NCBI RefSeq assembly: GCF_900637185.1
Contig: NZ_LR134352.1
Span: 186,001 to 250,000 of the forward strand
Length of the DNA: 64,000 nt
Source of the DNA: Nocardia asteroides
GTDB taxonomy: Bacteria; Actinomycetota; Actinomycetes; Mycobacteriales; Mycobacteriaceae
Direction of reading: 5' to 3'
Part shown: positions 1 through 8,291 of the stretch, piece by piece
Layout of the letters: every line of letters begins with the position of its first letter
How positions within the stretch are numbered: position 1 is the first letter of the stretch
Translations under genes and position numbers: made by a program
Notes under the pieces: generated by a model
Databases searched by the model: none
What the model saw: only the letters and a program-made list of their open reading frames with translations
Told to the model about the DNA's origin: nothing

Positions 1-685
1 TGAATTCGTAGCCCTGGGCACGCAGCCCACGCACGATCTCCGGGACCGCGGCCGCGGATTCGCCGCCGTGCATCACGTGCAGCAGGATGATCGAGCCGGG
101 GCGGGTCCGGGCAAGAGTGTCGGCGACGATGGCGTCGCGGCTCGCGCCGCCGGCCGAGTCGGGTTCGACATCCCAGGTCACGGTGGTGCGGTCGTGCTCG
201 GCGAGATAGTTCGGCAGGGACCAGAGCTTCTTGCCGTAGGGCGGGCGGAAGGTGATCGGCCCCTGGTAGCCGGTGCGACGGATCTCGGTGTCGGTGCGCT
301 CGATCTCCGAGCGCACGGTGTCACCGGAGATCAGCACCATGCGCCGGTGGCTGTAGGAGTGATTGCCGATCTCGTGGCCCGCCGCGGCGATCGCGGCGCC
401 GTATTCGGGATGCGCGGCCAGATCACCGCCGACCAGGTAGAAGGTGGCCGGAACGCGCAATTCGGCCAGCATCCGCAGCACCTCGGGGGTGCGGTGGGTG
501 GGGCCGTCGTCGAAGGTGAGCGCGACCCACTTCTGGTCGGTCTCGACCCGGGCGACGAGTTCGCCGGTGAGCTGATAGGTCCGCGAATTCATCAGGACGT
601 ACAGCCCGCCGACAACGGCCAGCACCACCACGAACGCCGCGGCGCCGCCGATCAACCACTTCCGCACACAAGCTGTATACCGCAT
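1..685 (-). CDS. Polysaccharide deacetylase (NodB family), 3' end cut by window
   Basis: Runs off the left edge; 228 codons are visible from an ATG at 685. An N-terminal basic stretch is followed by one hydrophobic segment (about residues 10-32), so it should be a membrane-anchored extracytoplasmic enzyme. The NodB motifs are present: TFDDGP (metal-binding aspartates) and, downstream, HEIGNHSYSH (metal-binding histidines), then FRPPYG. These are the signature of metal-dependent carbohydrate esterase family 4, which removes acetyl groups from peptidoglycan or other amino sugars. It lies downstream of, and on the same strand as, an L,D-transpeptidase, which fits a cell-wall role. The substrate cannot be told from sequence, and an in-frame alternative start cannot be excluded. 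Confidence 0.88.
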   Translation of the reverse strand, partial: MRYTACVRKWLIGGAAAFVVVLAVVGGLYVLMNSRTYQLTGELVARVETDQKWVALTFDDGPTHRTPEVLRMLAELRVPATFYLVGGDLAAHPEYGAAIAAAGHEIGNHSYSHRRMVLISGDTVRSEIERTDTEIRRTGYQGPITFRPPYGKKLWSLPNYLAEHDRTTVTWDVEPDSAGGASRDAIVADTLARTRPGSIILLHVMHGGESAAAVPEIVRGLRAQGYEF

Positions 686-731
686 GCGCGCACAGCGGGC
701 CGATCGGCGAACGCCGGGCCGGAACTACCCG

Positions 732-1226
732 TTACTCGATGACCTGGGTGATGTCGCCCGGGCGAAGGTAGTCGAAGAAACGATGGGCGCCGTCCTCGGT
801 CATCCGCACACAGCCGTGCGACTTGGAATTGACCGGGCCCACATGGAATGCCATATCGCCGTTGAAGAACGTGGCCCAGCGCATCGGCGCATTGTGCATG
901 GTGCTCCAGTGGAATTCCCGCTTGAAGGAAATCCGGGTCACCGCGGGCGGGGTCTCGTAGCCGGCCATACCGTGCGAAATCGGCGTCGGACCGAAGACCA
1001 CCCGGCCGTTGTCCACCAGCCAGGCCTCGTTCGTCGACAGCCGCATGCATGCCCTGGCCTCCACCACCGGGCACGGGGACGCGGTCGGAACGATCGAGGG
1101 AACACCGGGAACGTCGGGGCCACCCGGGAAAAGCGGTTCGGCCATCGCGGGCGCCATGGTGCCGAATCCCGCCACCGCGATCAGTGCCGCCGCACGTGCC
1201 ACCAATCCGAGAATGCGCTTGCTCAT
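732..1226 (-). CDS. Secreted L,D-transpeptidase, YkuD domain
   Basis: 164 residues. Residues 1-29 form a signal peptide with an Ala-x-Ala end. The YkuD catalytic signature S-H-G-C-V-R lies at 136-141, with the nucleophile Cys139 and a following Met-Thr. L,D-transpeptidases make 3-3 cross-links in peptidoglycan or attach proteins to it, outside the membrane. The protein is short and consists of the catalytic domain only, without the Ig-like domains of the large mycobacterial LdtMt enzymes. The start at 1226 gives a clean signal peptide. It is followed 46 bases later by the deacetylase gene and preceded by an unusually long non-coding leader. The family assignment is firm; the in vivo reaction is inferred. 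Confidence 0.9.
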   Translation of the reverse strand: MSKRILGLVARAAALIAVAGFGTMAPAMAEPLFPGGPDVPGVPSIVPTASPCPVVEARACMRLSTNEAWLVDNGRVVFGPTPISHGMAGYETPPAVTRISFKREFHWSTMHNAPMRWATFFNGDMAFHVGPVNSKSHGCVRMTEDGAHRFFDYLRPGDITQVIE

Positions 1227-1492
1227 CGAGTAGTTGCCTCTCTAGTCCGCCTCCCCGCGCCTTTTGCCGACCGTGGGGAGCGTCGACAGTGCGGTTGCCG
1301 GGCCGGCGGTGACAAGGTGGTCAGCCATTGGGCGTGCCCGGCGAGTTACCCATGTACTGACGAAATCAGATGGAGCTACCAACAGGCGAAGCAGAGAACT
1401 ACACGGATCATCGTGTATGACATGCGGATCCACCAAATCAACGCTCACAACTTTGCCGAAAAGAAATACTCGGAATTCGTGTCGTGGCACGG
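1227..1492 (-). other. Long non-coding leader upstream of the L,D-transpeptidase
   Basis: About 266 bases without a credible gene between the lpd terminator and the transpeptidase start. It holds a 6-bp inverted repeat TACACG-N6-CGTGTA at 1400-1417 and G+C-rich stretches able to pair. A weak promoter near 1405-1440 (TTGATT and ATACAC, minus strand) would give an untranslated leader of roughly 180 nt. I compared it by eye with the ydaO (c-di-AMP) and M-box consensus, both known near cell-wall or metal genes, and saw no convincing match. Confidence 0.4.
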
Positions 1493-1525
1493 CGAAGGGG
1501 CGGCCGCTACGCGACCGCCCCTTCG
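1493..1525 (-). terminator. Hairpin terminator of lpd
   Basis: Perfect 11-bp arms CGAAGGGGCGG (1493-1503) and CCGCCCCTTCG (1515-1525) with an 11-nt loop, 15 bases past the lpd stop. There is no T run, which is common for actinobacterial terminators. Confidence 0.75.
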
Positions 1526-1539
1526 GTGTCTTCGCCCGA

Positions 1540-2943
1540 TCAGAAGTTGATCATGTGGCCGGCGAGGCCGTGGATCGCTTCCTGCAGCGCTTCGCTGAGC
1601 GTCGGGTGGGTGTGCACGTTGCGCGCGAGCTCGTTGACCGTGAGGTCCCACTTCTGGGCCAGGGTCAGCTCGGGCAGCAGCTCGGAGACGTCGGGGCCGA
1701 TCAGGTGGCCGCCGATGAGCTCGCCGTGGGTCTTGTCGGCGATCAGCTTCACGAAGCCGGTGGGGTCGGCCAGACCGTGCGCCTTGCCGTTGGCGGTGAA
1801 CGGGAAGGTCGCGACCTTCACGTCGTAGCCCTCGGCGCGGGCCTGCTCCTCGGTGAGACCGAAGCTGGCGACCTGCGGCTGACAGAAGGTGGCGCGCGGC
1901 ATCATCCGGTAGTCGCCCAGCGCCATGGTCTCGGCGCCCGCGATGGTCTCGGCCGCGACCACGCCCTGCGCCTCGGCCACGTGGGCCAGCTGGAGCTTGG
2001 CGGTGACGTCACCGATCGCGTAGATGTGGCCCACGTTGGTGCGCATGTAGTCGTCGATCGCGATGGCGCCGCGGTCGGTGAGCGCGACACCGGTGGTCTC
2101 CAGGCCGTAGCCGTCCACCCGGGGCGCGAAGCCGACGGCCTGCAGCACCTTGTCGACGGTGACGGTCTCGACCGCGCCGGACTTGTTGTCCTTGATCTGG
2201 ACGGTGACCTTGGAGCCGTCGTCGTCGATCGTCTGCACGGCCGCACCGGTGGTGATGGTGATGCCGAGCTTCTTGTACTGCTTGGTGATCTCCTTGGACA
2301 CGTCGACGTCCTCGTTGGGCAGCGCCCGGTCGAGGAACTCCACGATCCGCACGTCCACGCCGTAGTTCTTGAGGACGTAGGCGAACTCCATGCCGATGGC
2401 GCCCGCGCCGACGATCAGGATCGAGCCCGGCAGGTCGCGGGTGAGGATCTGCTCCTCGTAGGTCACCACGTTGGCCGAGAGCTGGGTGCCCGGCAGCAGC
2501 TTGGTGGTGGTGCCGGTGGCGATGATGACGTTGTCGAACGTGATCGACTCGGAGCCGCCCTTGGTGAGGGCCACATCCAGCGAGTTCGGGCCGGTGAAGG
2601 TGCCGAGGCCGTCGAACTCGTCGATCTTGTTCTTCTTCATCAGGAAGTGCACGCCCTTGACGCGCCCGTCGGCCACCTTGCGGCTGCGGTCGAAGGCGGC
2701 GCCGAAGTCGAAGCTGACCTCACCGGAGATGCCGAAGGTCTTGGCCTCCTTGTGGAAGATATGGGCCAGCTCGGCGTTGCGCAGCAGTGCCTTGGACGGG
2801 ATGCAGCCCACATTCAGGCACACGCCACCCCAGTATTTCTGCTCGACAATCGCTGTTCGCAGGCCGAGTTGAGCGGCACGGATCGCGGCGACATATCCGC
2901 CGGGACCAGCGCCGAGAACGACGACATCGTAGTGGGAAGTCAC
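1540..2943 (-). CDS. lpd: Dihydrolipoamide dehydrogenase
   Basis: 467 residues, the usual family length. FAD-dependent pyridine-nucleotide disulfide oxidoreductase, the E3 component that reoxidises lipoamide in pyruvate and 2-oxoglutarate dehydrogenase complexes; in mycobacteria the single Lpd also serves the antioxidant peroxidase/peroxiredoxin system. Seen: N-terminal dinucleotide fold GAGPGG (11-16), redox-active disulfide in [13 protein letters not shown] (Cys42 and Cys47), a second dinucleotide fold GAGAIG, and the C-terminal His446-Pro...Glu451 acid-base pair. The last residues GHMINF match mycobacterial LpdC (Rv0462). It is monocistronic, with its own hairpin terminator, and divergent from an AraC-type regulator. 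Confidence 0.97.
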   Translation of the reverse strand: MTSHYDVVVLGAGPGGYVAAIRAAQLGLRTAIVEQKYWGGVCLNVGCIPSKALLRNAELAHIFHKEAKTFGISGEVSFDFGAAFDRSRKVADGRVKGVHFLMKKNKIDEFDGLGTFTGPNSLDVALTKGGSESITFDNVIIATGTTTKLLPGTQLSANVVTYEEQILTRDLPGSILIVGAGAIGMEFAYVLKNYGVDVRIVEFLDRALPNEDVDVSKEITKQYKKLGITITTGAAVQTIDDDGSKVTVQIKDNKSGAVETVTVDKVLQAVGFAPRVDGYGLETTGVALTDRGAIAIDDYMRTNVGHIYAIGDVTAKLQLAHVAEAQGVVAAETIAGAETMALGDYRMMPRATFCQPQVASFGLTEEQARAEGYDVKVATFPFTANGKAHGLADPTGFVKLIADKTHGELIGGHLIGPDVSELLPELTLAQKWDLTVNELARNVHTHPTLSEALQEAIHGLAGHMINF

Positions 2944-3038
2944 GACCCCGAGCCTAACTCTGTTTCGGGGAGTTCACCCACCCGTCCCCCCGGTAAGTGA
3001 GGGCCGCCGGGAACGGACCGGACGGTAATGTCCAGACG

Positions 3039-4079
3039 GTGAGCGGCGGGGCGGGAACGGAGGGTTCCGGGACGGGCAGCCGGCTCGACGGCACCGTCTC
3101 GACGCACCTGGTCCGCCTACTCGTCGACGAGGCCAGGCGGGCGGGCGCGAGCGAGGATCAGCTCGCCCGCGTACCCGGTACCGGCGAGGTGATCCTGCGC
3201 GGCGAACTGAACCGCGTCCCGATGAGCTCGCTGCTGCGGCTGTGGGAGCTGATCGCGCACGCCAGGCCCGGTGCGGGTTCCGGCGCCGCGGTGGCCGCCG
3301 CCGCGCCGCTGGGTTCGCTGAACACCTGGGACTACCTGGTGACCACCGGGCCGACCCTGGCCGACTCGCTGCGCGCGGCCCAGCCGTACCACCGCCTGGT
3401 CACCGCGGCCACCGAGGGTTTCGACCTGTCCGGCGACGGCGAGCTCACCGTCGGCTACCGGACCTCCGCCGGTGATCCGCTGGTCGCCTCGGTGGTCAAC
3501 GAATACGTGCTCGCCTACTACCTGCGCCGCGCGCGCGAGGCCACCGGCCGCCCGCTCACCCCCACCCGCGTCAGTTTCGGGCACCGCGCGCCCGCCGACC
3601 GCGCGGGCCTGATCGCCGTCTTCGGCACCGACCGGATCGACTTCGACGCCGAGTCCGACGCGATCACCTTCCACGCCGACGACGCCACGGCCCCGCTCCC
3701 CCGCGCCGATCCGATGCTGGCGAATCTCGTGCGCAGCCACGCCGAACTGGTCCTCGCCTCCGCCCGCCCGGTCGCCGATCCGCTCGACGCGTTCCGCATC
3801 GCCCTGGCCGCCGCGCTCGACGCGGGCGACCCGGCGCTGGCCCGCGTCGCGAAAAGCCTGGCGATGAGCCCGCGCACGGTGCAACGACACCTCGCCGAGC
3901 ACGGCACCTCCTGGCGCGACGAACTCGACCTGCTCCGCTACGAGCGCGCGAGGGCCCTGCTGGACGCCGGGCACAGCACCGCCACCGTGGCCGAGCAGCT
4001 CGCCTTCTCCGACGATCGGGCGCTGCGCAAGGCCTTCCACCGGTGGGCCGGGACGACGCCGGGAGCGCGGGCCGGCTGA
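3039..4079 (+). CDS. AraC-family transcriptional regulator
   Basis: 346 residues from the GTG at 3039; an in-frame GTG at 2997 would add 14 residues but lies closer to the lpd promoter. The N-terminal two thirds resembles the arabinose-binding-like (PF12625) sensor domain of the OruR/ArgR-like AraC subfamily. The last ~80 residues hold two helix-turn-helix motifs, with the AraC signature in AFSDDRALRKAFHRWAGTTP. It sits 115 bases ahead of, and on the same strand as, an NADP-dependent oxidoreductase gene that it probably controls. The inducer is unknown. Confidence 0.88.
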   Translation: MSGGAGTEGSGTGSRLDGTVSTHLVRLLVDEARRAGASEDQLARVPGTGEVILRGELNRVPMSSLLRLWELIAHARPGAGSGAAVAAAAPLGSLNTWDYLVTTGPTLADSLRAAQPYHRLVTAATEGFDLSGDGELTVGYRTSAGDPLVASVVNEYVLAYYLRRAREATGRPLTPTRVSFGHRAPADRAGLIAVFGTDRIDFDAESDAITFHADDATAPLPRADPMLANLVRSHAELVLASARPVADPLDAFRIALAAALDAGDPALARVAKSLAMSPRTVQRHLAEHGTSWRDELDLLRYERARALLDAGHSTATVAEQLAFSDDRALRKAFHRWAGTTPGARAG

Positions 4080-4194
4080 CGCTGTCGTGAACGGACCGGT
4101 CCGTGACGCGCGCGGACCTGGGACCGCCGACCCGGCGCCCCTACCGTTGTCCGCACCGGAGAAACACCGGCTGACCTCGAAGGAAGGCGCGATC

Positions 4195-5214
4195 ATGAGC
4201 ACTGTCACCCTGCCCACCCACACCCGCGAGATCCACCTGGCCGCCCGGCCGGACGGCGCGCCGGTGGCGACGGATTTCGCCCTCGTCGAGCACCCGCTGC
4301 CCGAGCTCGCCGACGGCCAGATCCTGGTGCGCAACACCTGGATGTCGGTGGACCCGTACATGCGGGGCCGGATGGACGACAAGGAGTCCTACATCCCGGC
4401 GTTCGAACTCGGTGCGGCACTGGATGGTTCGGCGATCGGCGAGGTGATCGCCTCGCGTTCGGCCGATATCGCGGTGGGCGCCACGGTCTCGCACTTCGCC
4501 GGCTGGCGCGAACACGCCGTCGTGGACGCGGCCACCGCCACCCCGATCGATCCGGAAGTCGCTGCACCGCAGCACTTCCTGGGCGTGCTCGGCACCACCG
4601 GTCTCACCGCCTACGCCGCCCTCACCGACGTGGCCCCGGTCCGGCCCGGTGACACCGTGTTCGTCTCGGCCGCGGCGGGCGCGGTGGGCAGCGTGGCGGG
4701 TCAGCTCGCCACGGCGCTCGGCGCGAAGCGGGTGATCGGCTCGGCGGGCGGAGCGGTGAAGGCGCGCACGCTGCTCGACGAGTTCGGCTTCGACGCGGCG
4801 ATCGACTACCGCGCGGGCGATCTGGGCGGGCAGCTCGCGGCGGCCGCGCCCGACGGCGTCGACGTCTACCTCGACAGCGTCGGCGGCGAGCACCTCAAGG
4901 TCGCCATCGAGGCGCTCAACCAGCACGGCCGCATCGCCCTGGTCGGCGCGATCAGCGGCTACAACGGCGCCACCGCCGCGCAGACCCCCGATCTCTATCT
5001 CGCCGCGACGAAGGAGGCCACCCTGCGCGGCATGCTGGTGACCAGCTACTTCCCGCAGTTCGGCGAGTACATCGCGAAGGCGGCGGGCTGGCTGGCCGAC
5101 GGCACCCTGCGCACCACCGAGACCGTGTACGAGGGCCTCGACCAGGCCCCCGCCGCGTTCCTCGGCGTGCTCGCCGGAGCCAACACCGGCAAGATGCTGG
5201 TCCGGCTGGGCTGA
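4195..5214 (+). CDS. NADP-dependent oxidoreductase, MDR superfamily (LTB4DH/CurA-like)
   Basis: 339 residues from the ATG at 4195, with AAGGAAG just upstream. The N-terminal motif WMSVDPYMRGRM and the nucleotide-binding motif AAAGAVGSVAGQLA identify the zinc-independent leukotriene-B4 dehydrogenase/prostaglandin reductase/CurA branch of the medium-chain reductases. These enzymes reduce the activated C=C bond of enals, enones and related electrophiles with NADPH in the cytoplasm. The upstream AraC regulator suggests substrate-inducible expression. The natural substrate is not known. Confidence 0.9.
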   Translation: MSTVTLPTHTREIHLAARPDGAPVATDFALVEHPLPELADGQILVRNTWMSVDPYMRGRMDDKESYIPAFELGAALDGSAIGEVIASRSADIAVGATVSHFAGWREHAVVDAATATPIDPEVAAPQHFLGVLGTTGLTAYAALTDVAPVRPGDTVFVSAAAGAVGSVAGQLATALGAKRVIGSAGGAVKARTLLDEFGFDAAIDYRAGDLGGQLAAAAPDGVDVYLDSVGGEHLKVAIEALNQHGRIALVGAISGYNGATAAQTPDLYLAATKEATLRGMLVTSYFPQFGEYIAKAAGWLADGTLRTTETVYEGLDQAPAAFLGVLAGANTGKMLVRLG

Positions 5215-5221
5215 GCGGCGC

Positions 5222-6202
5222 TCAGTCCCGCCAGACCCGCGCGGCGACCCTGGCGAAGTTGCCGCAGAAGATGGCGGCCCGCTCGGCGGGGTGGAAGCCC
5301 CGGTCGGCCAGGAGTACGTCGAGGCCGGGCGCGCCGGATTCGCCGAGCAGGTCTTCGGGCGGAACCCATTGGAGTGGGCCCCATTTCGTGTACGACTCGG
5401 AGAAGGCGCCGGGGTTGGCGCGGATCTCCTCGTTGAACTCGGCGCCGTCGAAGGAATAGTCCGAGCCGACGCCGATGTGGTCGAGCCCGACCAGGTCCAC
5501 GCCGTAGCGAATGTGGTCGGCCATCGCGGCCAGACGGGCGCCGTGTTCACCGGGAGCGTTGTGGCCGAGGAAGATTCCCACGCCGTTGATCCCGATCACG
5601 CCGCCCGTCTCGGCACAGGCCAGCGCCTGATCGTCGGTGATATTGCGCGGATGCTCCCACAGGGCAGCGAAATTGGAGTGGCTGTAGATCATCGGCACGG
5701 TGGTATGGGTGGCGATGTCGAGCCCGGTGCGCCGCGAGCAGTGCGAGCCGTCGGCGAACACACCGACCTCGTTCAGCTTGCGCACCAGGTCTTTTCCGTA
5801 CCCGGTGAGGCCGGTGTCGACGGTGTCGAGGCAGCCGCATCCCGCCGCGTTGGCATGGTTGTAGGAGGGCAGCAGCGAGCGCACGCCGAGACCGTGGAAC
5901 AGCTCGACATTGTCGAGATCGCCCCCGAGCGGTCCGGAATCCTCGAGGTCGAAGGCGAGCGCGATGGCATCGGGCGCACCGATATCGGCCGTCCGCTCGA
6001 CCAGCCGGAACCGCGAGTCGGCCGTCGCCTGCTCACGGAACCGATCGAGCAGCGCGAGCGAATCCTGTGTGGACTGCGCCGAATAGCCCACATTCACCGA
6101 CAGGTACGAGCCGAGCGGATACCGCGCGAGATCGCCGATCCGCGCGGTGTGATGCAACGGCAGACAGCAATGCTGTTCCCACAGGAAGGGCGCCACGTTC
6201 AC
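5222..6202 (-). CDS. Membrane dipeptidase-like protein (peptidase M19)
   Basis: 326 residues, GTG start at 6202 with GGAGG 4 bases upstream. The overall sequence is that of the M19 renal dipeptidase family: DLED in the position of the metal-bridging acidic residue, VGVFADGSHCS and MIYSHSNFAALWEHPRN for the histidine ligands, and GGVIGINGVG near the C-terminus. There is no signal peptide, so it is probably cytoplasmic. Odd point: the N-terminal zinc motif His-x-Asp of M19 enzymes is absent; the start reads EQHCCLPLHH. Peptidase activity should therefore not be assumed. It converges with the oxidoreductase gene, 7 bases away. Confidence 0.85.
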   Translation of the reverse strand: MNVAPFLWEQHCCLPLHHTARIGDLARYPLGSYLSVNVGYSAQSTQDSLALLDRFREQATADSRFRLVERTADIGAPDAIALAFDLEDSGPLGGDLDNVELFHGLGVRSLLPSYNHANAAGCGCLDTVDTGLTGYGKDLVRKLNEVGVFADGSHCSRRTGLDIATHTTVPMIYSHSNFAALWEHPRNITDDQALACAETGGVIGINGVGIFLGHNAPGEHGARLAAMADHIRYGVDLVGLDHIGVGSDYSFDGAEFNEEIRANPGAFSESYTKWGPLQWVPPEDLLGESGAPGLDVLLADRGFHPAERAAIFCGNFARVAARVWRD

Positions 6203-6331
6203 CTCCGGTCATCGTCCGTGACCTGCGATCCTACGTTTCGCAACACGACCGGAACCGTAGCGACGCTAACGCACTGTTCGATCAACCCGATCAATCAGGT
6301 ACTTCCTCCCACTGCTCGAAGGTGGTGCGAC

Positions 6332-6862
6332 ATGCGTCGCGTCCTCGTATTCCTGTCCACGCTCGCGGTCGGCGCCGGGCTGTGGACGATCCCCGCCGCG
6401 GCGGCCCCGCCCGCCTGCGACATCACCTGGGGTTCGCTCGACAAGTCTTCCTCGAACTACTCCCCCGCCACCGTCGTCGATGTGCGCGCGGGCAGGCACG
6501 AATGCTTCGACCGCCTCGTCGTCGACCTGGCCGGTCCGGTCGCCGGCTACCGAGTCGGCTATGTCGACACCGTCACCATGGACGGCTCCGGCGCGGCGGT
6601 GCCCCTGCGCGGCGGCGCGTTCCTCCAGGTGGCGGTCCAGGCTCCGGCCCACGACGACGCGGGCGCGGGCACCTACCGACCGGGACAGCCCGCCGAACTC
6701 GTCGGTGTCGGCGACTACCCGGCCTTCCGTCAGGTCGCGTGGGCGGGCTCGTTCGAGGGACAGACCACCCTCGGTCTCGGGGTCAGGGCCCGGCTGCCGT
6801 TCCGGGTGCTCACCCTCGACAACCCGGCCCGCGTGGTGATCGACGTGGCCCACGCCTGGTGA
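6332..6862 (+). CDS. Secreted protein with AMIN-like domain
   Basis: 176 residues, ATG at 6332. Residues 1-25 form a signal peptide ending Ala-Ala-Ala. The mature part looks like the small beta-rich 'AMIN-like' domain found in secreted actinobacterial proteins: the pattern HECFDRLVVDLAG..YRVGY near residue 55-75 and PFRVLTLDNPARVVIDVAH at the end are typical. Two cysteines (in PPACDIT and HECF) could form a disulfide outside the cell. The role is unknown; related AMIN domains bind cell-wall glycans. It converges with narI, stop to stop 3 bases apart, without an obvious terminator. Confidence 0.7.
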   Translation: MRRVLVFLSTLAVGAGLWTIPAAAAPPACDITWGSLDKSSSNYSPATVVDVRAGRHECFDRLVVDLAGPVAGYRVGYVDTVTMDGSGAAVPLRGGAFLQVAVQAPAHDDAGAGTYRPGQPAELVGVGDYPAFRQVAWAGSFEGQTTLGLGVRARLPFRVLTLDNPARVVIDVAHAW

Positions 6863-6865
6863 GCC

Positions 6866-7606
6866 TCACCAGCCTCGGCGCTGCGGCCGCGAGCCGACCA
6901 GCTCGCCGGGCTCGGCGGTCCCGCGGGTGCGGTAGACGATGTAGGGCCGGAACAGGTAGCCGAACGGCGCGCTGAACGCGTGCACGAGCCGGGTGAACGG
7001 CCAGATCGCGAACAGGACCAGCGCGATCGTCACATGGATGTGGAACGACAGCGGCGCCTGGGCCATCAGGTCACCGCGCGGCTGCAGGATCCAGATCGAG
7101 CGGAACCACGGCGACACCGTCTCGCGGTAGTTGTGCTCGGGGCCGACGGCGCCGGAGCCGATGAGGGTGGTCGCCAGGCCGGTCACCAGGGCCGCGATCA
7201 GGACCAGGTACATGATCTTGTCGTTCCAGGTGGTCGCGGTGAACACCGGGCCGTTGACGCGGCGCCGGTACACCAGCAGCACGATCCCGGTCAGCGTCGC
7301 GACGCCCGCGATGGACCCGAGCGTGATGGCCTGGATGTGATAGACGTGCTGGCTGATACCCACCGCGTCGGTCCAGGATTCGGGGATGACCAGTCCGATG
7401 ATGTGCCCGACGATCACCACCAGCATGCCGAAGTGGAACATCGGGCTGCCGATCCGCAGCAGCCTGCTCTCGTAGAGCTGGGAGGACCGCGTGGTCCAGC
7501 CGAACTTGTCGTAGCGGTAGCGCCACCAGGTGCCCACGATCATCATCGCCAGGCTCACGTACGGGACGATGTCCCAGTAGATCTCGCCCGCGGAGACGGA
7601 ATCCAT
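6866..7606 (-). CDS. narI: Respiratory nitrate reductase, cytochrome b (gamma) subunit
   Basis: 246 residues, five predicted membrane helices, the normal NarI size. It anchors NarGH on the cytoplasmic face of the membrane, takes electrons from menaquinol through two b-type haems and hands them to NarH. Conserved histidines in transmembrane segments (for example GMLVVIVGHIIGL and SFHIHVTIALVLF) are the expected haem ligands. Last gene of the nar operon; its ATG follows the narJ stop by one base (TGA-C-ATG), so translation is probably coupled. Confidence 0.96.
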   Translation of the reverse strand: MDSVSAGEIYWDIVPYVSLAMMIVGTWWRYRYDKFGWTTRSSQLYESRLLRIGSPMFHFGMLVVIVGHIIGLVIPESWTDAVGISQHVYHIQAITLGSIAGVATLTGIVLLVYRRRVNGPVFTATTWNDKIMYLVLIAALVTGLATTLIGSGAVGPEHNYRETVSPWFRSIWILQPRGDLMAQAPLSFHIHVTIALVLFAIWPFTRLVHAFSAPFGYLFRPYIVYRTRGTAEPGELVGSRPQRRGW

Positions 7607-7607
7607 G

Positions 7608-8291
7608 TCAGTGGCGTCCTTTCGCTACGGCGGGTGCCCGATCCGCTTCGGCGCGACGCGGCGGCACAGTGAGCGTGAACGGCGCGAGACCGACGGATTC
7701 GGCGGGCGGTCCCGCCTCGACGAGCCGCCGGGCACGGCCGAGGTCCTGTTCGGTCGCGGCGGGCAGCGTGCCCGCGACCGCGGCGAGCACCGGGGCGTAG
7801 GGCGAGTCCTCCCCCGCCAGCGCCAGCCCGATCGCGTCGATCGCCCCGCGGTGCGCGGTCAGCAGCGCGGCCCCCGCGATGGGATCGACGGTGGCGGCGA
7901 ACTCGAGCAGCACGGTGAGATGGTCGGGCACCTCGCCTGCGGGCGGGTGGACGCCCGCCGCGCGATAGGCGTCGTTGAACGCGAGCATCGCCATGCCGCG
8001 GTTGCGGGTGTCGCCGTCGGTCCAGTAGGTCAGCAACAGCGTAGAGCGCCTGCGCAGATCGAAGGTGTCGACATACCCCTGGGCCGCGACGATGTCCGGC
8101 AGCGCGCGCAGGCTCGCCGCGGCTGTGCGCAGCGGCGCGGCGTCCTCGGCGGGAAGGTGACCGCACAGTTCGTCGACCAGATCCAGCCGCGCCCGATGGC
8201 CCGCGTCGGGATAGCTCAGCAGCAGCGACGCCGCCTGCCAGACGACGCGATGCCGCGCGGTGCGCCGGGCCGACCGGCCGAACAGCGCCAT
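7608..8291 (-). CDS. narJ: Nitrate reductase assembly chaperone
   Basis: 227 residues of the NarJ/TorD family. This cytoplasmic chaperone is needed to insert the molybdenum cofactor into NarG and is not part of the final enzyme. The motif YVDTFDLRRRSTLLLTYWTDGDTRNRG is strongly conserved among NarJ proteins. Its start overlaps the narH stop (TGATG), and it is followed by narI after one base. The acidic, helix-rich composition fits the family. Confidence 0.95.
   Translation of the reverse strand: MALFGRSARRTARHRVVWQAASLLLSYPDAGHRARLDLVDELCGHLPAEDAAPLRTAAASLRALPDIVAAQGYVDTFDLRRRSTLLLTYWTDGDTRNRGMAMLAFNDAYRAAGVHPPAGEVPDHLTVLLEFAATVDPIAGAALLTAHRGAIDAIGLALAGEDSPYAPVLAAVAGTLPAATEQDLGRARRLVEAGPPAESVGLAPFTLTVPPRRAEADRAPAVAKGRH

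Noticed and set aside
1227..1492. c-di-AMP (ydaO) or M-box riboswitch before the L,D-transpeptidase
   Set aside because: The conserved ydaO and M-box words are missing; only generic G+C-rich pairing remains.
6858..6872. TGGTGAG-C-CTCACCA as terminator between the AMIN-like gene and narI
   Set aside because: The one-base loop cannot form a hairpin; it is a palindrome over the stop codon and could be chance.
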